From an uncultured Methanoregula sp. (GTDB taxonomy: Archaea; Halobacteriota; Methanomicrobia; Methanomicrobiales; Methanospirillaceae), in the NCBI RefSeq assembly GCF_963677065.1, contig NZ_OY781872.1:62001-126000 (forward strand): 64,000 nt of DNA, read 5' to 3'. The position numbers were made by a program, and so were the translations under genes. Of this stretch, positions 7,684-17,700 are shown piece after piece; within the stretch, counting starts at the first letter, position 1, and each line of letters opens with the position of its first letter. The notes below the pieces were generated by a model. It worked only from the letters and a program-made list of their open reading frames with translations, did no database searches and had not been told where the DNA came from.

Positions 7684-10600
7684 CGTCACGGCCCTCGCCC
7701 AACCAGAGGGTGATGTCCTGGACTACTCGGAGATGGCCGCGCGCGCGGTCCAGTTCGAGGCCGCCAGGGCGTGGGCCAGAACCAATCCGCCCGTTCCCGT
7801 CCTCGACGACGGGGCGGACAATCCGCGTGACCACGGCACCAATGCCCTTGCCGGACCCTCGCCGGACGGCGCCGACCCCGGGCTCCGCACCACGTTCGTC
7901 CCCCGGAACAAGGTCGAAATCACCGTCGATGAGGGCGGCGCGCACGGACGCGGCGCGGGCCATCGCCTCGACCTGGACGGCAACTTGAATCTCGAGGATT
8001 CGGTCGTGCTCACGCTGCCAGGCGGGGAACTATTCCAAGCCCACGTCGTCGCCATCGCCTGGGCTGACGATGCCGGCCACACGACTTGGTCAGGTCGGCT
8101 TAAGGACTGCCAGGGATCCAAGCTCGGTGACGCCGATGACCAAGTGATCTATCTTGATGCATTTGAAGGACATAAGGCGAATGTTCGGCTCACCTACCGA
8201 GCCACGTTTTACGAGCAGGACATCATCCTGAAGGAAGCTCCCCAGCTGCCTCCGGGCATCGATTCAGAGTCGGCCAGGATTGAGGTATGGACAGAACTGT
8301 TCCAAGCCCCCGCGCCGAAAATCACCTACAAAAAATCCACCCGTCAGGTCAAAGGCCAGACCGTCGAGCGCGAGGACGCCGCCTTCCTCCAATTCGGCCA
8401 GATGCGCATCGCCGAGGGCCGGGCCTTTCTCCTGCCCGTCGCGGAAGCCCCTGGCCCCACCAACCGCTTGGATCGTCTGCCGATACAAAAACGGTGGGTC
8501 GAAGAACAGGGCCGCCGGTTCCTGGTCGAATCGATCGACCTTGCGGTGGTCCGCGCGTCCCTGGAGAAGCTGCCCCCGCAGACTGCCGCGGTGGAGCGTC
8601 GCGGATCCCTGCCCTCACCCGCCTCGCGGCGTCTGGCCGCCACCCCGTTCAAGAAGCCAGCGGAGCATGAGTTGGCGGCCTTGGGCGGTGTGGGCTCGGG
8701 TCGCCCGGGCCCGACCCCAGGCCTCCTCCTCGATTTCCTGCTCGTGAACAACGCCATCATTAACGTGGATTTTGGCGGGGTAGCGGCCGATACGGGCCCT
8801 GCGGTGGTCGGGAATGGGAGCGGGGACTTTTGGAATCTGTACCACTACCCAGGCAACAACGACTGCACCCTCACGGGTCTGAAATATACGGACAGCACGG
8901 TATCGGGGGTGAGCCTCCGGGTCCAAAATATCTTGTACGATTACTACGGGGCCTCCGGCAATACCACGGGCGACCCGATGTACGATTCCTGGTGCTCGTG
9001 TTACGGGGCTATCACACTGACTATAAGTAACCTCAGCACCGGCCTATATGATTTCTACGTCTATAGCCATTCGCCATCGGATGACGGATATTACGCCATT
9101 CAGATGAATGGGCAAACGAAGTATACGGGCAACGGACCGTATTGGAACGGGAACCAACTCACCAACCACGCCTTCATCGAAAACGCCCATTATGTGGCCT
9201 TCCGTGCGGTGCAAGTCAACGTTGGTTCGCCGGTCGTTATGTATGTTCGCGGTTCTTCCTTGGGGGGGTACGCGGCGATCAACGGACTCCAGTTCCTTGC
9301 CACACCCAATCAAGCGCCCCAGGTGAATGCGGGTTTCGACCGCACCACGCGCATCCCTTACACCGACTTTCTCAGTGCCACCGTCACCGACGACGGCCTG
9401 CCGCTCGGCTCGACGCTCAGCTACACCTGGAGCCAGCTCAGCGGGCCGGTCCCGGTAGCGATCAACAATATTCATGCCCTCTCGCCCAGCGCGACGTTCA
9501 CCACCCCGGGCACTTACCTTCTCCGCCTGACCGCCAGCGACGGCCAATTGAGTGGTAGCGACGATGTCGTCTTCAACGTGTTGCCGGAAACCGGCCTGCT
9601 GCCGATCAACAAGTTATTGAATATTAACTTTGCCGGCTTGGGCGGACCCGCCAAAACGGGATTCGCCGCCACCGGCCAGACGGTTAGCGATTACTGGAAT
9701 GTGTTCCTGGCTCCCTGGTCCCAGGATATCTGGGTCAATAATCTCCTGTGGTCGGATGGCAGCGCCTCTGGAGTTCAACTCAATGTGCGAGGCGCGTGGG
9801 GAGGCGGAACCAATTACAGCGGGGATGCCATGTATGACCGATTCAACGTTGCGTACTATACGGGGTGCATCTATTTAACATTTAGCAATTTACCTTCCGG
9901 AAATTACGACGCGCTGATGTACGGCCATGGCCCCGGCGATAATCAATACAGCTACTGTGGCGTAAACGGGTTGCCCCACAAACTAACGGGATTCGGCCCT
10001 TATTGGACCACTAACAACCTCGCCGGCGGCGGCTTCGTCGAAGACGGACATTATGTGGCTTTCCGCGACGTTCCCGTAAGCAACGGATCGCTGACCGCAT
10101 GGGTCGGGACGTCTGGAAACTACGGGTACTTGAACGGCATCCAGCTGGTGAATAAGTCGTTCGTGCCTCCGCAGATCAACACCCCGCCCACCCTGTCTCA
10201 TATCTCCGACCGGTACACGACCGTTAACGTGAACCTCCCCACGATCCCGTTCACGGTGGGGGACGCGACTACTCCGGCGGGGAATCTCATCGTCACCGCC
10301 ACCTCGGGCGACCAAACCATCGTTCCCGACAGCCATCTGGTCTTGGGCGGTAGCGGGGCCACGCGCACGCTCTCACTCACCGCCGCCCCCACCGTGCCCG
10401 GTGTTGCCACGATCACCCTCTCCGTCCAGGACGGAGAGCTCCTCACCACCACCAACTTCAACCTGACCGTCGTTAATTCCACCGCCAGCGACCCCGTCGC
10501 CTGGTGGCCGTTGGATGACACCTGCGGCACCGCCGCCATGGACGCCTCCGGTCGCCAGCACACCGGCACCGTGGTGGGCGGTCCCGCCTGGGTAGCTGCT

Positions 10601-11341
10601 TCGGGTCCCGGCTCGGGCTTGGTTTTCGATGGCGTCGATGACCTAGTGACGACGCCGGACGCACCGGACCTCCAGCTCACCGGTAACCTGACTTTGGCGC
10701 TTTGGCTCAAACTTCAGGCCTATGGCGATCCAAATAAATGGACTGTGGTATGCAGCAAAGGTGCCAGTGACCCGCGTAGCGAGGAGTATGCCTTTTATCT
10801 CAACAACGGATCGAACCGACTCCGCTTTCAGCAACGCTACAATTATAGCAACTACTTCACCTTGGACACGCCGGCCGCAATCCCTTTGAATCAATGGACG
10901 CATGCGGTCATTACCGTCAGCGACGCATTGGTGACCCTTTACCTGAATGGCTCGCCAGCGGCGTCTGCGACGCGTAGCGGCCTGCAAGATAGCAGTTCCG
11001 AACCTTTCAAGTTGGGGCACTGCTACCAAGGAACGGTTTTCGACCATTTCAACGGCACCCTCTCCGACGTGCGCCTCTACAACCGCCCGCTGTCCGCCGC
11101 CGAAATCGCCTCCCTCTTCGATGCCGACCAGGACGGCCTCCCCGACGCCTGGGAACGGCAATACTTCGGCAACCTGAGCCGTGGCCCGGATGAGGACTAC
11201 GATGGCGACGGCCTGACCAACCTGCAAGAGTATCTGGCCGGCTCGAACCCCAATCCGGACGTGGACGCCGACGGCCTCCCCGACTCCCCGGCCCTGCGGG
11301 TCCTCATCACCACCCCCCGCAACAACGCCATCATCCCGTAA
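7646..11341 (+). CDS. Large multidomain surface-type protein (Ig/PKD, LamG, TSP3), 5' end replaced
   Basis: This 1231-residue frame begins inside the REP-like element (MPKRPKLWFDP), so the native N-terminus and any signal peptide are gone. Two copies of a ~170-residue Gly/Tyr-rich domain occur (around VDFGGVAADTG and INFAGLGGPAK). A PKD-like domain (QVNAGFDRTTRIPY...YTWSQLSGP) lies between them. After the second copy come a cadherin/Ig-like repeat (PPTLSHISDRYTTVN...) and a LamG/concanavalin-like domain (VAWWPLDDTCGTAAMD...LYNRPLSAAEIASLF). TSP3-type Asp-rich calcium repeats (DADQDGLPDAW, DYDGDGLTNLQEY) follow to the stop. Such proteins are usually secreted adhesins or carbohydrate-binding proteins. 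The TSP3 part resembles that in the family A rhs gene, so it may be an Rhs relative lacking the Rhs half. Confidence 0.75.
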   Translation: MPKRPKLWFDPLSVTALAQPEGDVLDYSEMAARAVQFEAARAWARTNPPVPVLDDGADNPRDHGTNALAGPSPDGADPGLRTTFVPRNKVEITVDEGGAHGRGAGHRLDLDGNLNLEDSVVLTLPGGELFQAHVVAIAWADDAGHTTWSGRLKDCQGSKLGDADDQVIYLDAFEGHKANVRLTYRATFYEQDIILKEAPQLPPGIDSESARIEVWTELFQAPAPKITYKKSTRQVKGQTVEREDAAFLQFGQMRIAEGRAFLLPVAEAPGPTNRLDRLPIQKRWVEEQGRRFLVESIDLAVVRASLEKLPPQTAAVERRGSLPSPASRRLAATPFKKPAEHELAALGGVGSGRPGPTPGLLLDFLLVNNAIINVDFGGVAADTGPAVVGNGSGDFWNLYHYPGNNDCTLTGLKYTDSTVSGVSLRVQNILYDYYGASGNTTGDPMYDSWCSCYGAITLTISNLSTGLYDFYVYSHSPSDDGYYAIQMNGQTKYTGNGPYWNGNQLTNHAFIENAHYVAFRAVQVNVGSPVVMYVRGSSLGGYAAINGLQFLATPNQAPQVNAGFDRTTRIPYTDFLSATVTDDGLPLGSTLSYTWSQLSGPVPVAINNIHALSPSATFTTPGTYLLRLTASDGQLSGSDDVVFNVLPETGLLPINKLLNINFAGLGGPAKTGFAATGQTVSDYWNVFLAPWSQDIWVNNLLWSDGSASGVQLNVRGAWGGGTNYSGDAMYDRFNVAYYTGCIYLTFSNLPSGNYDALMYGHGPGDNQYSYCGVNGLPHKLTGFGPYWTTNNLAGGGFVEDGHYVAFRDVPVSNGSLTAWVGTSGNYGYLNGIQLVNKSFVPPQINTPPTLSHISDRYTTVNVNLPTIPFTVGDATTPAGNLIVTATSGDQTIVPDSHLVLGGSGATRTLSLTAAPTVPGVATITLSVQDGELLTTTNFNLTVVNSTASDPVAWWPLDDTCGTAAMDASGRQHTGTVVGGPAWVAASGPGSGLVFDGVDDLVTTPDAPDLQLTGNLTLALWLKLQAYGDPNKWTVVCSKGASDPRSEEYAFYLNNGSNRLRFQQRYNYSNYFTLDTPAAIPLNQWTHAVITVSDALVTLYLNGSPAASATRSGLQDSSSEPFKLGHCYQGTVFDHFNGTLSDVRLYNRPLSAAEIASLFDADQDGLPDAWERQYFGNLSRGPDEDYDGDGLTNLQEYLAGSNPNPDVDADGLPDSPALRVLITTPRNNAIIP

Positions 11342-11753
11342 GGAGGATTCGTGCAAAAAGCCACTCTCTGTCCGGGCGCCATCGACGACCGCTGGCACGC
11401 CGCCCTTCCCTGTAGCGCAGACTGCCTAGTCTGCTGTATCGCAGGCTGCCGAGCCTGCGAGGGGTTCGCTGGTGCAAGGATGGTCACGTCATTATCGGAG
11501 TCGGTCCGGCAGTTGGCGGCCCGGCCGACTGGGCAGTCGGCGAAACAGCAGACTAGGCAGTCTGCGCTACCACCGCAGGGATTCGCGACCGTACGTCTTG
11601 GCCTGACCCGCATGGGCTGCCGAGCCTGCGGGGCTGTCAATCGGGACCGCGTCGCGCGATCCGCGCCACGGCGGAATACCGCCTTCCGTGTTGATCATCC
11701 GGTGTGCCCCTCCGCCGCTCCCGTCCCGGTTTTCCCCCTTTAATCCCTCAACC
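11342..11753. other. Intergenic with nested inverted repeats
   Basis: A GTG at 11351 follows a strong SD (AAGGAGGA) and opens a Cys/Arg-rich 130-codon frame. That frame runs through palindromic repeats and is unlikely to be a real protein; it may be the start of a lost gene. The remaining sequence precedes the rhs start at 11754. Confidence 0.35.
11413..11569. repeat. 24-bp perfect inverted repeat pair
   Basis: The arm at 11413-11436 (TAGCGCAGACTGCCTAGTCT and four more bases) is perfectly complementary to 11546-11569. A smaller palindrome (GCAGGCTGCCGAGCCTGC) lies at 11441-11458 and a related GGCTGCCGAGCCTGCGG near 11610. Probably an intergenic palindromic repeat family; function unknown. 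Confidence 0.7.
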
Positions 11754-14700
11754 ATGAGAACTATCATGATAAACCAACGCCAGCCCCGGACTTCAGGTTT
11801 AATGGGTCTCCTCGATCATCAGCCCCCGCGCCGCCTCGTCGCACGGCTGATCGCCCTGGCCGCCGCCCTCCTCCTCACGGGCCCCGCCGCCGCCCAGCTG
11901 GCGGACCCCGCGCCGCTCCCGGACCGTTCGAAATCCACGAACAGCCTGCCCGAGCGCATCACCCAAGCCTTGGTGTTTCCCCAGCGGATCGTCTGGGTGG
12001 GCAAACAGGCTCCGTCCGATGCCGACAGCTTGGCCCTCCTGGACGCCATCGCCCAATTTCAACCCACCAACATCACCACCGGCTTGACCGCCCTCGAACG
12101 TTTCATCTCCGAGCACCCGGCCTCGCCGTGGACCCCGAGTTTGCACCAGAATCTCGCCGAGCACTACCGTGAGCGCGGCCGCCTTACGCTCGCGCTGCAA
12201 CACGGGCAATCCGCCTGGGACCTCGCCCAAGACCTGCCCGGCGAAGCGGCCCAACACGTGGCGGACGCCGCGCTGGCCAATCAGGCCCGGCTGCGGGCCG
12301 TCCTTGGCCATACCGATCAAGTCGAAGCGTTGGCCGCCCAGGCCAAGGACCGCCGCCTGGAAGGCGTGGCGCTCGTCCAGACCTTCCAGAGCGCCCAGGA
12401 ACGCGCCGCCCTGACGCGTCAACGGCCCCAGGACTTCGTCTCTTGCGGACCCTCCGCCCTCCGTGAAGTCAGCCGCGTCTTGCAGGCCGAGTTCCGGGAA
12501 TCCAAGACCATGTTGAAGCCCCAATCGTCCGCGGGCTATTCCCTGACCGAGCTCGGCACCCTGGCCAAAGCCAATAACCTCGACATGGTCCCCGTCCAAT
12601 GGCCCCGCGGGGAGCCCCTGCCGGTGCCCTGCGTCCTGCATTGGCAACTCGGCCATTATGCCGCAATCCTGTCCGGGCATGACGATATCTTTCTGGTCGC
12701 CGACCCGGTCTTCGATCACCCCCTGTTGATGGACCGCGCCACCCTCGAGGCCGAGTCTAGCGGCTTTCTGCTCGTGCCCGCCACCCAGACCCCGGCGACC
12801 TGGGCCGCGCTGCCGGCGACGGTCACCGATCAAGTGCGGGGCAATGCCCAGGCCAACAGTTACTTGCCCGACGCCAAGGACAGCCTCCTGGACAAGGGCT
12901 GGTGTCCCCGCTATATGATGAGCTGGCAGCTCACCGAACCTTACCTGAATCTCTGGCTCTCGGATTCGCCCTTGACCTATCAGCCGGCCCTGGGCCCCCG
13001 TGTCGGCGTCGAGGTCTACTGCAAACAGCGCAGTCAAACCCCGCGCAACCCCCGGATCTTCGATATCGGCTGCGCCTACTCCACCAACTCGAACTGGAAC
13101 CTCAATTGGCAAACCTATCTGGAGGTGAATAGCTACTGCGCTGATCCAGCTTACCTTTACTTTAACATTACCTTCCATCTTGGGGACGGTGGCACGCGCA
13201 ATTACATCTTTATGTCTAGCTCAGGCCTGGAGGATTGGAGAGGCTTCGATTACGACAGCAGGACCCGAGCCGAATTACTGCCGTATTTGCCCGACGGCCC
13301 GGGCTACCGCATCACCTATCCCGACGGCCGGCAGGATTATTTCACCAACGTCGTGGTTTTCGCCGACGGCAAGCGGCTGGCCTTTCGCACCCTTGAGGCC
13401 GATCCTCAAGGACACGCCCTCGTCTATCGGTATCAGCGGGTTGGTGACGTCGTGCAACTCATTTCGGTCATCGACGCCGATGGGCATACCAACGCGGTTA
13501 ATTACTACGACACCACCACCAATCTCATCAAAGAAATCGTCGATCCCTCTGGTCATACGAACCGCTACCAACATGCCTCTGGGGGCTCTCTCACTAATAT
13601 TACCGATATGGCCGGGCTCAGCAGCGCCGTAACCTACGACTACCAAGGTTGGGTCACCAGTTTGACCACGCCCTACGGCACAACCGGCTTCAAGTACCTG
13701 GGCGGATCGGATGGCACCGTTCCGAACAACAACACGATCAATCGCGCGGTGTTGGTCACCGAACCTAACGGTGGGAGTCAAATGTTCATGTTTCGCGGTT
13801 GCTCGGCGGCGTTGAATTCCAGCCAGTCCAGTCCCCCGTTGATCCAGAATTATCCGGACAATCAAATCCCGACGAACACGCCCTTGGGCTCTCTGGACAC
13901 GTTCGACACCGCGTATCGCAACACCTTTCACTGGGATCAGCGCCAATTTGCGGCGCTATCTCTGACCGCTCGTACCAACCTTTGCTCCCCCAATAATCTC
14001 ACCGAGTACACCTTTTGGAACCTGACCACCAACGATTACTTCAAGGCGCGCATGAGCCACTGGCTCTTCAACAGCGTGGGTGTGAGTTCCTCGGTGTCCT
14101 TGGTGCGCGCGGGCAGTCCCGACGGCGTCACCGCCGGGCCCACCAGTTGGTTCGACTATGTCGGAAAATCCCCTTCTGTTGAGGGATACCCCGGAGTGGC
14201 GGGGATCATTTCAGTGCCCAGCGTCATCGCCCAGGTGCTGCCGGATGGCTCCACCGCTTATTCCTACACCCGGTATAACCCTTTGCTCCATCCCACCAAC
14301 GTGCTGACGACTTACACGACGACCGCTGGCGCCGTGGCCACCCGCTCGAACGCCATCGTCTATGCCGACAACCAGATCGATGTCCTCCGGGTCACCGGCC
14401 CGGACGGCACCGTGCTGGCCCGTTTTGGCGTGGACACCAATTATCACCTCGTCACCGCCCAAACCAACGCCATCGGCGTCACCCGCTACTTCTACGACTC
14501 CGCCCGGCGCCTCACCGGCACCCTCACCCCCAGCGGCCTGTGCATCAGCAATCTTTATTACGACACGTCCGCCGACCTCAACCGCCTCCAGGCGATCGTA
14601 GTGTACGATGCGGTCGGCGGCACCCCGCTCGCCACCAACTCCTACACCTATTACCCCAATGGCACGGTTTACACCCACACCGACGAGCGGAACCTCACCA

Positions 14701-17700
14701 CCGTCAATACCTGGGACGCCCTTTCCCGCCTCACCGGCACCACCTATCCGGACGGCACGTACGTCTCGAATGTGTATTCCCGGCTCGACCTGACCGCCAG
14801 CCGGGATCGCCAGGGCCACTGGACTTATTTCGGTTTCGACAGCCTCCGCCGCCCCATCGCCACCACTAACGCCCTGAACCAGGTTACCACCACCTACTAC
14901 GGGCCCGGGGGATCGCCCGTGGTCGTTTCGAACGCGGCCGGCCTCACCACGATGAGCTACGACCTCGCCGGGCGCTTGGTCACCCAAACATCGCCCGACA
15001 CCCTCGCGGTCACGAATACCTACAACGCCATCGGCCAGTTGTATGCGGTCACCGATTCCAGCGGCTATCGCGTCACGAACGCATACAATAATCAGGGCCT
15101 GGTGTACGCCTCGAGCAACGCCGTCGGCTGCCTCCAGCGCACCCTCTACGATATCTACGACCGACCCGCGCTGGTCACCGATGCCAACGGCATCACCCTC
15201 ACCAACACCTACGATCCCGCCGGCCGCATTCTCACCCGCGCGTATCCCCCCGGCGGCGGCGTCGAGCAATACGGCTACTCCACCAACGTCGCCGCCCTGA
15301 CCTCGTACACGAACCAGATCGGTAACGTCACCCGCTACGCCTACGACGCCCTCGGGCGCAAGACCAATACGGTGGCCGGTGCCGGCACCGCCGATGCCGT
15401 CACCAACAGTTTTGTCTACAACGGGGCGGGGGACCTGCTGACGTTGCGCGACGGGCGCGGCCACGTCACCTCGGCCTGTTATGACGCCTACGGGCGCGTC
15501 ACCAGCCGGCGCGACGCCAACGACACGGAAATCTCTCGTTACCAATATGATCCGCTCAACCACCTGACCAACCGCTGGAGCGCCGCCAAGGGGACCACCA
15601 CGTATGTCTACGATCCCCTGGGCAACCTCCTCAACACCATCTATCCCGAGCGGACGATTCAGTTCGCCTACGATGAGCTGAACCGGCTCACCAACATGGT
15701 GGACGCCGTGGGCGCCACCCGGTATAGTTACGACCGAGCCGGGCTCCTCCTGACCGAGGACGGGCCCTGGGCGTATGACACCGTGACGAGCATCTATACC
15801 AATCGCCTGCGCGCCAGCCTGACGCTCCAGCAACCGGGGGCGCCGGTGGCTTGGCAATATCGCTACGATACGGCCCACCGGCTCGACACCCTGGTGTCCC
15901 CGGCGGGGATGTTCAGTTACCGGTATCCCGCCGCCGGCGCCACGCTGGCCCGGGCCTCGCGGCTGCCGGTCCAGGTGGACCTGCCGGTCGGGGCGATCGT
16001 CAACAGCTACGACGGCATGGCGCGTGTCACCAACAACATCCTGCGCAATCTCGCCCAAGCGACGCTCAACGCTCACGCGTACGCCTATAACAACGCGAGC
16101 CAGCGCACCCGGATGACCTCGACGTCCGCCGGCAATTACGTCGATTACGGCTATGACGCCCTGGGCCAATTGACCAATGCCGCGGGCCGGGAACTCGCCG
16201 GCGGCGCCCCGCGGGTGCAGGAGCAGTGGGCCAACACCTACGACAAAGCCGGGAACCTCGCCCAGCGCGTCAAGAACCAGTTGACCGAAACCTTCGTCGC
16301 GGACGCCAACAACCAATTAACCTCCGTCAGCAGCGCCGGCACCCTGACGGTGGGGGGAACGGCCACGCCCGCCGCCACCCAGGTCACGGTCAACGGCCAA
16401 ACCGCCGCCCTCTACGCCGACAAGACGTTCGCCGTGGCGAACGTGCCCCTCACCACCACGACCGTGGCCGCCATCGCCACCGACGGCGCCGGCCACAGCG
16501 CCACCGACCATATCAACCTCAACGCGACCAGCGCCGCCGGTCAGTTCCACTACGCCAACCTCGCCAGTCCGGTGGTCTTGGCGGCCAACACCGCGTATTA
16601 CCTGGTGAGCGAGGAAACGGTCGGCGGAGACACCTGGGGGCATTCCGATACAACCGTTACCACGATGACAGTGGCCACCGAGACCACGTCAGTGTTCGGA
16701 AGCGGTCCCGGAAATTGGTACCAGGAAGGGGGACCAGGCCTGACCTTTGGCCCGCTGAATTTTAAATATGCGATTTCCGGGTCTGAGGCGCCGTATGTGA
16801 CTGGCCAGGTGGCCGGCACGCTGCGTAACAACTGGAGCGGCTATGTGGGCATGCGGATCGTGGTCGGAACCACCCCAGTGACCGTGACGGCCTTGGGGCG
16901 GATGATGCTCAGTGGGAACACGGGCACTCATACGGTGAAACTGGTGCGGGAAAGTGACGGCACCGATGTGCCCGGCGGCAGCGTGTCCATCGCCATGGCC
17001 GGCGGCACCGTGAGCCCGCAGTATGACCTGAACGGCAACCTCCTCACCGATGGGCGTCGCACCTTTAGTTACGACTCCGACAACCAGTTGACCGGCATCG
17101 TCGTCACCAACGCCAACGGCACCATCACCCAGACCGGCTTTGTCTACGACGGCAAAGCCCGCCGCCGCATCCGCACCGAGGCGTCGTGGCAATCCGGCGC
17201 CTGGGTCACCAACCAGACCTTCCGCTACCTCTACGACGGCCAGCGCGTGATCCAGGAGCGCGACGCCAACAACCATATCCTGGTCACCTACACCCGCGGC
17301 CTGGATTTGAGCCAAACCCTCGACGGCGCCGGCGGCATCGGCGGCCTGCTTGCGCGGACGCATCCGGGCAACCACCACTTTTACTATCACAGCGATGGCA
17401 ACGGCAACGTAACGGCCATCGTGAACCAGAGCCAAACCCTGGTCGCCCAATACCGTTACGACCCCTTCGGCGGCTTGGTCTCCCAGTCCGGCCCCCTGGC
17501 CGAAATCAACCTCTACCGTTTCTCCAGCAAGGAGTTCCACCACCCCTCCGGCCTTTATTACTACGGCTATCGCTTTTACGACCCCAATTTGCAGCGGTGG
17601 CTAAACCGCGACCCCAGCGGCACGAAGGATGGGCCGAACTTGTTTGCGTTCTGTCACAATGGACCGGTGAATGGGTTTGATGCGTGGGGACTGGACTTCG

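Noticed and set aside
11351..11743. GTG with a strong SD starting a 130-codon frame
   Set aside because: The frame runs through palindromic repeats and gives a Cys/Arg-rich product of no protein-like character; kept only as a note in the intergenic entry.
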